A stretch of 64,000 nucleotides of DNA from Montifringilla adamsi (lineage: Eukaryota; Chordata; Aves; Passeriformes; Passeridae): positions 3,983,041-4,047,040 of the forward strand of contig JAGGNK010012003.1 of NCBI GenBank assembly GCA_017590115.1, in the 5' to 3' direction. Of this stretch, positions 39,308-51,600 are shown one piece after another. The notes beneath the pieces are model-generated. The model saw only the letters and a list, made by a program, of their open reading frames with translations, did no database searches and was not told the origin of the DNA. Numbering within the stretch: position 1 is the first letter of the stretch; the number at the start of each line of letters is the position of its first letter. A program made the translations under genes and the position numbers.

Positions 39308-41776
39308 ATGCTGAGGGCCAAGGTGCTGCTGGTGGGGCCCCGTGAGGTGAGCGCGGGCCGGGAGCCCCGGGAGCACCCGAACGGCACCGCCGAGCCCCGC
39401 GGAGTCACTGCGGCGACAGGGAGGGAGGGGAGGAAGGAGGAAGCGGGACCAGGCCTGGACGCACCGGGGCTGAGCGGGAGGGATGGCGCGGGGGGCTTGG
39501 GTGAGCACTGACGTTGTGGCTTTGGCACATTAAATTCCTGTGCGTGTCCTTGTCTTTCACCCCCGCGTTGTGCCAGGCTGGAAAGTCTGTGCTGGCAAAC
39601 TTCGTGTCCGAGAGCACGGAAGGGATCTGCAGCTACAGCCCCACGCAGGGGGTCAGGTGAGCGAGAGCCCCGAGAGCCCCGCGCTCTGCTGTGGGTGCCA
39701 TCGCATCCCACTGTGCATCCATCATCCCCGCAGGATCCTGGAGTATGAGAAACCAAACCTCAACGGGAACAACAAGGGAGCTGCCTGTCGATTCGAGCTC
39801 TGGGATTGCAGTGGTGATCAGAAGTAAGCCAGCGTTGTTACTTCCTCCAGGTTACAGAACTCCTGATAGTTCTGTTTACAAGATACTCATACTTAAGGCA
39901 CAATCCAATGATCTGTTTGATATGAGGAGTATTCCTGACTCTTTACCCCAATATATTTTTATAGTTTCTGCTGTAAAGCATCCAACACTAGGTCCTCTTT
40001 GCCATGATCACTGCTGAACTCTGTTTTGGATAAGGACTGACTCAAACAGTAAAGTACACAACTCCTGGAAGGAAGTTACAGATACAGGAGACAGAGGCCC
40101 ACTCTGTAGTTGCCTTCATCTCCATTAAATTATGTGAGTGGACTTCAAACAATGTATGCATATGATTGAGGCCTTAATTTCTAAAAGATGGAATTGAGAA
40201 TGTTCCATTCTTAGGGCAATGTTAAATGAAGTTTATATGAGCATTTGACCAAATTCTACATTGTCATCAAATCAGAAAATCATGGGATCAACTATCATAA
40301 TAGATAAATCAAAATACTTGGAATATTATATATAACTTGCAAGATTACTGATGTTAAAAAGGCACTTAATATGTTCTTGAGAAGGGGAAAAAACTTGAGG
40401 AAATTTCAGTGCATGTTTCTTCTCTACAGCTGTCAGTCTTTCCATTTTCTGTGTTTTTCAAGGTTTGAAACATGCTGGCCAGCCCTGATGAAGGACTCTC
40501 ATGGTGTAATAATAATCTTCAACCCTGAGCTGCCCAGCCACCTGAAAGAAATTGAGATGTGGTACTCATGCTTCGTGCAGCAGCAGCCTCTGCTTGACAG
40601 TCAGTGTCTCCTGGTGGCACATCACAAGCCTGGCAGTGCAGGGGACACAGAAAACCTGTCCTTGGGTAAGGAGATGGAAAACTCCATTTGTAGCTCAGAG
40701 TTTTTGATTGATCTTTGTGTCTGTAAAATTGTTAATACCTCATGGCTTGCATTTTTCATCTAAATCTGTTGATTAAAGAACTGTTATTAGATTAAAGTGC
40801 TTGGCAAAAACAGAAATAATGGATTTCAAAGGTGAGTAACATTCCTGTGGAAGGGAAGGGAAGGGAAGGGAAGGGAAGGGAAGGGAAGGGAAGGGAAGGT
40901 TTTAGTGGCTTCTCTAAGTGTGTATGCAGCTGAGCCAGAAATTAGAACTCTTGCCGTATTCCTCATGAGCCATAGTTTGGTTCTTACATTGCATGTTTTT
41001 TTGGTAACAGACACTTTTGAGGACATTTAAGTCTGTATTTTGCCAGCCAAAAGAACAGGAGAAATAAATCGCTAATGAAATAGCCTTTTATTTGAAATAA
41101 AAGGCTAATGAGCTGCATCTTAAAATTAGCAATAGGTACCTTAGATACTGCAAAATTATTTGTGGCTGTTTATGGCTGTGGAAACACACTCTCCCTTCTG
41201 GGCAACCTGTTCCAGTGTTTAAACAAGCACATGTTTGTTATAGGCATTAATATATTAATATATATTTAATACAACAATATCATTCCATAATTTTGAAATA
41301 ATCAAAGAGTATCATATCACTTTAATAATAAAAGTGCAGTTCAGTGCTCAATTTGTTTAATTCTGCTTAACTGAATGTGAGACCAAAACCAGACTTTATG
41401 CTTCAATAATAATAAACTTTGAAGTTAATTTGATTGTGAATTTAATCTGGCAAAAAGCTGTATTTATTTGCAACACTGACAAACTCTGCTGTATTTCTCC
41501 TTGTCCTGCTCTGTGTTATCTGGGTTGTCAAACATTGTGTTACTGAACTCCAGCTGAGCTGTCTTATGATTGTGACTATTTCTTTTATAAGAGGAATATA
41601 CCTAATTATTCTTGTTTCTTTTCAAAGCTTATCCACTGAACAAGCTAAAATTGATCCATTCCAACTTAGAAGAAGATCCTGAAGATGTTCGGATGGAATT
41701 CATCAAGTACTTCAAAAGCATTATCACTATAATAAATGAGAGCAGAGAGAGGGAAGAAATGTCAATTATCTCATAA
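39308..41776 (+). CDS. IFT22: Intraflagellar transport protein 22 (Rab-like protein 5), five coding exons
   Basis: Coding exons, seen directly, are 39308-39346, 39577-39656, 39734-39823, 40463-40665 and 41628-41776 (TAA stop). Their 561 nt join in frame into 186 residues; human IFT22 has about 185. All introns are GT-AG, with lengths 230, 77, 639 and 962 nt. The product is an atypical Rab-like small GTPase, a peripheral subunit of the IFT-B complex that carries cargo along the ciliary axoneme. Visible motifs are the P-loop GPREAGKS (residues 10-17, split by intron 1), SPTQGVRILEYE (34-45), the G3-type WDCSGDQ (63-69), [12 protein letters not shown] (74-85), WYSCFVQQQ (103-111), and a conserved tail [16 protein letters not shown] then [10 protein letters not shown] canonical NKxD guanine-specificity motif is absent; AHHKPG (122-127) sits there, as in the family. 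There is no C-terminal prenylation cysteine. The ATG has a purine at -3 and lies in a CpG island. Identification is by recalled family similarity. Confidence 0.97.
40851..40899 (+). repeat. (AAGGG)n pentanucleotide microsatellite in IFT22 intron 4
   Basis: About 9.8 uninterrupted copies of AAGGG within the 962-nt last intron of IFT22, roughly 185 bp downstream of exon 4. The tract is pure polypurine on the coding strand. Confidence 0.97.
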
Positions 41777-42655
41777 TATTAAAAAAGATACGGAACAAGG
41801 AAGAAAAAATACAATTTTCCCCTTGTAAGCTATACTATCCTGCGAACAGACCCTCCCAAGGAGAATTTGCCAGGCTACAAAGACTTCAGCCTGTGAACAA
41901 GGGGTGACATCAGGTGAACTGTGCTGTCAAGGAGATGGCTGCACATCCAGGAATTTGAGTAACTTTGTAGCTGCACTTTGGCATCAGAGGCACAGGAAGG
42001 TGTTACTGTGTTAGTGTGGCCCGAAATACAAAGGTATGGGCCATGTCTTGAGAATTCCTCTGTGCAGGACTGCTGGGAGAAGAAGACCTGACAGAACATA
42101 AGACACTGGAGTTCTGCTGAAGCATCTGGGCAAAGTGCTCATGTTAGCTGCTGAAGGCTTGTCTTTGGAAGTCAGTACAAGCTGATTGGAATAGAGATCT
42201 GAGAAGTCATGGTGTAGAATCCACCATGTGGATTTTTATGTTCCAAGTTGTCCTTGTCTTTCCCTTGAGGAGAGCACATGGCACAGCCATTGCCTTGGCA
42301 GGACAGAGCAGGTTGCAGTCTTTCTCAAGACTAAGTTTTTCTTCTATTCCAACAAAATGAACACGTTGTGAGGACAATGTTTATGTCTCTCTGGGAGGAA
42401 GGAATTGAAATCTTGGTTTAATGCAATATTCTGACTTAGGTCAGGAGCTCCAATAAGTTCTGCGTTCTCCAGAGGAGGAAAAGCTGTTTCAAAACTTTAC
42501 TGTTCCCTGTTGCATTGAAGTAAGTGGTTTCATAGATAATTTACTTTCTGATTTGTTTGGTTTGCACTCATTCCTGTTCTTTGTGTGTTTTGCTGCAGAA
42601 GACATTTTTTTGTATCGTGTATTACTAAGGCAATAAAAACATTTTAAAAATGCAT
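41777..42655 (+). other. IFT22: IFT22 3' UTR with poly(A) signal
   Basis: After the TAA at 41774-41776 there is no further coding potential. The first well-placed canonical AATAAA is at 42632-42637, followed about 20 bp later by a T/GT-rich stretch, which predicts cleavage near 42650. The resulting UTR is about 0.88 kb. An earlier alternative site cannot be excluded. Confidence 0.6.
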
Positions 42656-42659
42656 CCTC

Positions 42660-45600
42660 TTTGTTCTCAAAGGGGAAGTTAATTATGGGTTTGTGGAACT
42701 CTTAGCAACTTCTTTCATTTTTAGTAAGGAAAATAGTGATAAAGTTGTAATACATTCCAGCCTACAACAAGAGACATTTTCAAAAACTGGGACCCAAGTA
42801 GCCAAAGGAATGACACCACATTGACACAGTCTTTCAGTAAACATCCTTTAGAGAAAGTGTGTTATAAACCAAGAAGTACTTCGTGTATTTTAGTGCAAGA
42901 AAACAGAAGTAAGAGATTCTTGGGTTTTTTGGTGATCAAGCTTAATTGATCTACTATTTTTCCTATTTTCATAGTTCTTCTCTGAGCAGTGAGTAGCCTG
43001 TGCAAGTGGCATGTGAGGTGAAAGATTAAAAGTTGTCTGAATAGTTCCTGTTCTGCCATTAAAGCTAAAAGCTACAGTTGGTTCTGGGAGGCAAAGAGGG
43101 TGGTACTGAAGGACAACATCATTGAGAGAAAGGACACCAGGAAATAAGCAAGTGAAATAAGCTGAAAAAGATGAAAAGAATAGGTTGAAGGTGAATAGTG
43201 GGAGGTTAGCATTTCAACATCTGTCTTACTTACATGGCTTTTGAACAATCAGGCTTTCTGTGCTTGCAATCAGTGTCATAGGGTGGTCTGTTGGAAGCAG
43301 TTATTAAAAATACACAGTCTAACTAGAGAACAGTTTTTTACATGCTGCCTTAGATTACTTTTTCCTTGTTTCCAGCTGTGTGGTGCTGGAGCCAATTTTT
43401 AAAATATACTGCCTTAATAAATTCAGTTTTTTCCCAACAGCAATATTGTGATGTTCACTGGTAAATGACTGGTGTGAAACCTACCAGATATTTTACTTGG
43501 AATGTAAAACTGTTTGGGTGATTCCAGGGTTGAAAAGTCAATGAACTCTCCTGTTCATCACCTTCATATAAAATGGCAATCATGATCTTAGTTTAAACTA
43601 AAAAAAAAGTTGTAAATTACAGGTATCTATAGACTGCAACACACTGTTCATCAGAGAAGAAAAATAGTGTTAGAAAACCAAAGACAGATGTCTAGACTCA
43701 ACTTTGTATCATCCAAAAAGGTCATAATACACAATATGGAACATCATTCATAAAATCTGGCCAAGAAATGAATTTCTGTCACTGCTGAAGAGCAGTAAAG
43801 GCATAGACTCATGCAAAATTAATCCTTAGTACTGGAGAAGATAACAGAGAAAGTATTTATTCGGAAGTATCTTTCATTAATGATTTACAAAGGCCATCAG
43901 GGACACCCAGCTAGGAGAGAGGTGTGGGAATGCCAAGGAGCACCCGCGGGGTCTCTGCCTCTGCCTTTCTGGGCTCTCAGAGCCTGCAGAGCCCCAGGAG
44001 ATGCCACATCCTGGTGTTACTCAGACTGTGTCTCTGTGCCTGAAGCCAGGTGGTTCATGAGGGGCTCTTCTGTGCTCTGTCCTATTTCTGCTTGGGAGAC
44101 CAAGGAAGTGCCAGGCAATTGTAAAGGAAACTGGGAGCATGTGGCAATCAGCCACAAATCAGCTGGCAAGCTGTGTGCTTGGGAGTAGGAACAGTCTAGG
44201 AGCAGAGGAGAACAGCAGCTTTGCAGCAAGAGCACTCTTATTTTATTCTTCCATGCTGAGGACCTCACCACCATGCTGGGAAGTTTGTAAAGGCTTTTTG
44301 GAGTGGCTGTTCCAAGAGAAAGGCAGACAACCAGTGAAATCTGTCAACTCCTCCAAAATGTCGCCTTCTCCAGGTGTCCTCAGCCTCTTAAGAGTGAACA
44401 GGTCATGTCCCCTTCTCATCCTGTCAGCAGCCATGAACTCCAAACCCTGGCTTTGTATCAGCTGTGCACAAATTGGGAGTCTCCAAGTTCCCTACCCCTT
44501 TCTGTGGATCCCTGTCCATACTGGAATTCAGTGGGTATTTTTTCCAGTTGTTTTTCTGTAATGGTTTTGGGAGCTGAGGCTGGAATCAGGAGCATAGAAC
44601 ATTTTAAATATTAATTAATCCAAATAAATTTAGCCTCCAGAGTACAGAATTCAGAGTTTCCAGGATATGCCAACCATGCAGTGAGAAAAAACCTGTCACT
44701 TCAACAGAAGTTATTCAGGTGCATTATTTTGGCACTGAGTAATGATAATTCTAATTGACAGCTTAATTCATTTTGTTTATGATGTACGGAAATGGTTTTC
44801 AAAGTTTTATTGCTGTATAGCTACAAAACCCTTTATAGCTGTACATGAGTTCTACTCACCTCCCACGAAAGCAGTTAGGACATCATTGCTCTGGACAGCT
44901 GATCTGTCTGGACAAAGAGTCAGCATGGAAATTTGATAGGGAGTCAGAATCAGAGGAACTCTGCAGGGCTAAAATGCAGGATTTCAAGACTTTAGGGTTA
45001 CACCCATGAAGTTAAAGACTGTGGCTACTTTGCAGGCAGGTCATTGAAGATATTTAAGCTCTTCAGTTGTAAGAGTTTGCTCAGGTTACCTCTTACAAGC
45101 TGTTTACTGCACACACAGAACATTGTGAAGCCAGTAATTCCTGGTGAGGATGAGGACAGTTACAGGCAGTGCTACCCAGATGTGTGACTTGTTTACAACT
45201 AAACTTTGGGAGTAGCAGCAAAGCTGAATGAAATACATTTGGATCTTACCAAAAAAAATGCAGCTTTCTTTTCAAGTCATATATTTTGAAGGCCAGGCCT
45301 TTGGTCTCAGTTGCTCTCAGCAGTATTGTTCTAGTGGACACAATAGACATAAGAAATCCCACGTTCCTATTTCTATTATTGTGCTGCCAAGTGACTAAAG
45401 GGAGTCATGTAGGCCCCCTCATTGAAGAATGCCCATCCATGCTGGGGTTTTGCATGCTCATTTAAAAATATCTAGGGTGCTGACACAGAGATGCTTTAAG
45501 AAACAACTTCTAGAAGGTATCCAGGACCTCTTAAAAACACATCTTAACTCAACTTTCCAACAGGAGTACCTTGCTATGGAGGTCACTTGCATTTCCTCTT

Positions 45601-48600
45601 AATCATTTCTTCAGAATTATCTACTGGTGGAATACTTGATGCAGCAAAGATCTGCCAAATACCAATTTACCTTGTTGAGAAGTTGCCTTCCCCAAGACTC
45701 TGGAAACACTGCAGCAGTAATTCCCCCAGCTTCAGTCAGTGCTGTGTGTGCACAGACACCATGGCACCCAGGAGTACCAGACACCATGTGCTGCTCCCCG
45801 AGCAGTGCAGGGGTTAACTCCCCTGTACAAAACAAGCCTTTTGTCACTTCAGGTGTGCATTTTTGCATTGATCCATACAGATTATTTACTTAGGACAAGT
45901 TGGGTGACTGAGCTTTGCATAACTAGACACCTTGGAAAGGTACCTGCTTAGAATTTGCTGAGAATTCATCCTGTGAAAATTCTTCACAAACTACAGTAGG
46001 AACCTCTCACCTCATGCTGGAATCACCACTGTGATGGAACTGGCTTGTTCAGGTTTGGCCACCCATGCTCAAAATACACTGAATCAGGAAAAGGCCACTG
46101 AATGGCTAAAGAAGAAAGAAACAATTGTATAAGAAGTGTTGTTTTTTTCACTCTAGCAACATAGCAAGGGGATATCCTTGATGTCTGCAAATAAATCTCA
46201 AAGGAAGAAATCCACTGCAATTACTTGGACATAAGGTAGCAGGAGCAATCAGAAGACCAGAAATGTTGTTGAAAAAGGGTTGGACCATTGTAACTAAGGT
46301 ACACAAACCTAACTATAAACAGAGGAAATCTAATGCATTATGTTTGTGTGTAATAGTCTAAACTAAAAGGCAGTTTTGGCAAAATAATAAATGTCAACAA
46401 ACTAGCCAACCAATAACTCTAGTCTGGAAGTTAAAGAAGGTTTCTAACAGAGTGGGAAAAACCTAGTTCCATAACAGTGTTTAATTAGCAGTTTGTTATA
46501 GATTGTCACTGGACTTGATCCTTCTAGTCTGCCTCTTATGAAAACAAGAGGCTGCTTTTTTTTATTATTATTCATGCAGGTATTTTCATGCAGAGGCGGC
46601 AATGAACCAGAACATCAGCTCCAAACTTCCTTGAACTTTGAGGAACTTGGATTCTGATTTGTGCTCCCCAGCTGGAGATCAGCTGAAGACATAGGTTGTA
46701 TTTACACATATGCAGAGGAAATGAAGCAGTTTTATCAACTCACACCAGAAGAAAGATAACACAAATTTTCTCACATGAGTCTCACTTTAGAGAGTACTGC
46801 CTGAAGATGGACACTGGGTTTTGCTTGCATAACTGTCAGACAGAAAAAAAAAAAGAAAAAAAAGCCACGTTCTGCTGAGTTCTATTGTTTCTCCCTCCTT
46901 TTGTAAGGAAATTAAAGCTTATTTCTCTCCTAGTTCCATGAAATCTATCTGAATCCTGGTAACAAGTCTCTGAGAAATTGCTCAGAGGGAATAACAGACA
47001 AGGGTACACCCTCCACTGCTATGTTACTGCTCCATGAGTTCCAGACAAAGCATTTCTTGTGGTTTGGCAGCAAGCATCTACTCCTAAAACCCTGGGATTG
47101 CATTGTTCTTTACATGTCAAGAGTTGATTTAGTACCCACAGGCACAGATTGCAGGGTCCCTCTTTTTAGGAGGGATCTTCAGGTTTTGTAGACTGTTGGG
47201 GTCACCTCTCACAGCCAGTGGCACCATTTGGGACAGTCACACCCAAGTGGACTGTAAAGAACAGGCCTCAGGTCTGCCCTGCAATGAATATTCCAGGATT
47301 TTTATCCTGACCTAGGTTAAATGGTAATACTCCAGAAACTGAGCAACTGACTGCCAGGCCCATAATAACAACTCTGAATCATTAAATAAAGATACCTCTT
47401 CAGGATAAATTATTGTTAAGACTCCAAAATAGTTCTGCTGTGTTTGGAATTCTAATAATGGTAGGCAAGCTTGACTGGAACCTCTAATGATACAAAGATC
47501 TTGCAGTCTTGCTTATCTGTAGCTAAGTTAATGAGCCTGGGACCCAAACACAGCTATTATGAGGCCCTTCTGCTCAGAATGGTGTATCTTGACTTTTAAA
47601 GCAGATCATTAAAAGTAATATCTAATGAAAACTCCATCTGTTTTCCATTGAGCGTACACTTGGCTTTTTTCTTTTTTATTCTCTAAGGCTTCATGAAGCT
47701 TTGCAGCACACAGGGCTGACACTGTCACATACTAACAGGACAAGCCAGCCCTTGATGCAGTTCCTTTGTGCAGGGAAGTTAAATATTGGGTATATCTGGA
47801 TCTATTAACATAAAGGTAACCTTTTGGACCTTTAATTTTTTTCATATCCAGGAACTGGAGAAAGATGCACAAATATGAAGTGGTGTAATAAATTTTAAGT
47901 CACACAGACCTACACAGAACCAAATCTACAGACCATAAATGTTATTTTACACTAAAGCATTAGCAATAAAAGCTGAGACTTGCCACTCTGTTCTCTCTCT
48001 TTCACCCAGCTAAATGGGAATTTCTGAGCCCTGTTAAGACATAGGGTATAAGATACAAAGTTGTGCAGTTGTGATCCCTGCAGACACTCTTACAATTTCT
48101 ATCATGTGAAACTACAGAAGCCAAACACATGCACATGCAGTTTCCATTACTAAATAATTCATTTGCCAGTCCCAGAAAAACCTGGTAGTATCAGATACAC
48201 AAACACTTTATGCTAAGTGCTGTTAAAGCCTAGTTTCCAACAGACTTAAGTCTTAAGCATTTACCCAAGTGAAGATTTTCTGTCCTCTTCTAAGGGTTTT
48301 CCTCCCTTATTCCCTATACAGACATGGCTACCTGCAGTAATTAATTTTTTAGGAATTTCACAGAACAAGAGAAACATGCCTAAACTGACAATGGAAATTA
48401 AAAGGTTTTTTCCCATCAAAAGAAGGAAATTCTGGAACAAACACCAAATAAAGTGGGAAACTGGGAGAATAGGAGAGACAACAAGGAGGAAAGAGCATAT
48501 TTTTGAATAGCACCAAGCTGTTTATGAAAAAGATTGGAAACTTGGCTCACTATAGGAGCAGAGGACTGGATTCAGCAATCCAAAAGATAATTTTAATTCT

Positions 48601-51600
48601 ACATTTCCTTCACCAGAACTGGTGATAGAATAGATAATTTTTCCTTTAGAATTAGTATTCTCTGCACTTGTCTGTGCAAACATGTAAGTTAAAATGCATG
48701 TCACCTCTTTCCCATGCTCCAGCAAGGACAATAAAAAGAGAATGTGACCTCTTGTGTGGCCCGTAACAAGCATAAATTAATGATGATTTAATATGCATTC
48801 AATGTGGGAAAAAGTCCCATATTTCATACAGCTTTATAAATAAAGCATATCTTCTATGGTTGATCACAAATAAACCAGCAGAGAATCAAACAGGTAATGT
48901 GAAAATACAAAGTAATAAAGATTTATTCTTACCTTTTGCTTTTGTAAGAAAATGAGACTCATGTTTATGTTTGTTTCTATGAATTGGCCCCAAACAGTGT
49001 AGGAACTGGTTCATAATTCCCACTCAGATTTTTAGAACTTACGATATTTAATTTCTGCAAGTCTGTGAAAACTGACAGCCAAGTTGAGACAGATTATTCA
49101 TTTCTCATTTAAGAAATAGGCTAAAATGAATTAAATTCCCATTAGGCATCAGAGAATCCATGCCTAAACACAATCCAAGATATAAATCCATAGGAAAAAA
49201 AATATTTCACTGTTTGCAGAACTACTTGTATTGAATGAGATCACAGAGATATAACATCACTATGACAGAATCTAATCACCACTCAACAAACTTTTTGGAA
49301 ACAAGTCAGCAACCACATCTGCTTCACCAGAACCACAGCCTCATGTGACAGGAAGCTTATTAGAGACCCTGTCTCTCATTATTTTGTTTTTGCTTATAAC
49401 TTCTCAGTGTGAATATTCAACATTGCAAAACCAAGCAGCTTCCTTTACAGACCATCCAGAAAGGAGAAAAAAAAATTGTGTCAAACATTCCAGATCCTGA
49501 AGAAATTGATGCCTGTGGAGCTATGGATTTCTACCAGCAAAACATCTGGCACAAAACAACATTAAACATGAATAACTTACTCCTCTTTCGCCTTACCATT
49601 GGTGTGAAGCAATAACTCCTCTGAAGTTTTCTTGATGTATCAAGCCTGAAAACAAGACAAAATAGAAGAAATCCAGCCCTTTAAACATAGCAAGACATCT
49701 TAAACGAATGTAACTCAAAGTACCTTATTTTCTTAGTAGCAGAGAATGTTACATTGTGAGACATTTTTCTTAGTTACTATACATGAAACAGTTGCTTTAC
49801 AATTCTCTCAATTGTGCAATTTAGGAATTCCCATTTGGTGCTCTTTCATAGCTTTGGTCATAGATCCAGGAGTCAGAGCCTCTAAGCAGGTAAATTTGGT
49901 AAAATTTACAGGGAAAAACACCACTCATAGGAAAATCTGTCCAGGAGTGAAGCCAAATGTCCAAAGTCTCAGCCAAGGTAACAGTAGCTCTGTGTACTCA
50001 GCCTTCCTTAACTGAAACATTTCCTAAAGTGAAAGTATTAATCTCAAACACTTCTAAATTGGGTGGTTCATATGCACCAGCCTGTGACTCACCTCTGCAG
50101 TCACAGTTGGGGATGTGAGAGCCTGCCCCTCCTCACTGTGCCCAGCAGTGGGATGATTTTGGGAAGACCAGGGCTGTGGAATGTTGTGTGACTGCAATAT
50201 GGGCACCTCCATCTGTCGAGTGGCATCAGTCCCATGACACACCACAGCTCCTGTTTTCACATTCCTCAGCTCTGCAGGAGTTTTCCTTGCACATAAGGCT
50301 GGGCTGGCAGTGGCATTTGGAAGTGCTGAGCTGTGGGGTAGCACTCACCTTCCCTGGAGGCAGGTGTTGCATGGATATATCCCCACGAGGGCCCTGTGGT
50401 GGGCAGGCACATTTTACACAGACCAAAGCTCTCAAACAGGGTCCCACTCTGCAGACACATCAGACAATATCTTCCAAAACCTCTGGATAACCTTTCTTTC
50501 TTCTTTCTCCATCACCTTGTGGACAGATAAAAAACCTTTCAGGGAGATCTTAAGTCCGTGTTGCCATTACAACTGCACAGATGTCAAAGTGATTTTTACA
50601 CTCTTTCTGCTCAGCTAATTGCCAAGCCCCAACAAAGGCACTTTAATGGGTTGCACCAAGCAATAAACCATCATCTATTGGCTCTAGCAACAAGGAAGGA
50701 AGAGAGGGAATGCAAAGCTGGAACAAAGCACAGACCCAGAGCAGGTCCAAATACTTACAGAAACTGATTTATTCAAATATTTGATACCAGATGTTCTATT
50801 CAGACTACTTTAACAGACCTCTACAGAACATTAAATGCTTCTTGTGTTTTCAGTATCCAGCCCACTCCATCTGGGCGCTTCTGCCACAGGGCACAAACAA
50901 AACACTGCTTAATATTAATCAAAGAAGTGAGTTTTGCTCTCTTTGCTCTTTGCAAGTTCAATATAAAAAGAGTAAGAGCAAACATATGCTAAACTGTTCC
51001 TGGGAACACTGAACACAACAGAGGAGTTGTCTTAGATTACAGCATTTCCAAATTATGCCCAAAGTCTTGTTTTAGGGAGGGTATATTAGTAATATGTTAC
51101 CACAAATATTGTGCTAAACTGGAGCACTCTTCATCTCTGATTAATAAATATCTGGTTCATAATATACCAAATTAATATTTCCTTGCTTTTCTAGAGTTTC
51201 CACAGATTATTGCATAGCTCCTAGTCCACAGAAAAGTTGCATCCTTTTTCTTGGACATCTATTTGGGTATCACTTCTTTACAGATAATATTATTTTTTGT
51301 CTGTGCCCATTTTTAGCCCCATGGACTCCTTGTTCTCCTATCAGTTCCTTCTCTCTAGCCCATTAACAGCCTGTAGCCATATGTAGTAAAAATTACTACT
51401 TAGTGCACACATCTGTGCAAAACCTTTCTCCAAATTATTTTAATTCTTGAAATCCAGGATTACGTACATTTGTCAAACAGTACCAGGCTGTTGAGACTGT
51501 GCAGTGGCAGCTGAGGTCACTTCTCCTTTATTTTCTCAGCTGCCAGTGCGCTCTCCTAGTCTCTTTCTGCTGATTCAACCCTGCAAAGGGGAAGGATAAC

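Larger units (their letters stand above)
39160..39520 (+). promoter_or_regulatory. IFT22: IFT22 CpG-island promoter and 5' UTR
   Basis: A dense run of CpG dinucleotides surrounds exon 1 and the first half of intron 1, in contrast to the AT-rich flanks. No TATA box is seen. The core upstream of the ATG holds a GC box, an E-box palindrome, a CCAAT box and an X-box-like motif, all within about 110 bp. This is the usual layout of a TATA-less promoter for a broadly expressed ciliary gene. The exact transcription start cannot be placed from sequence. Confidence 0.8.
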
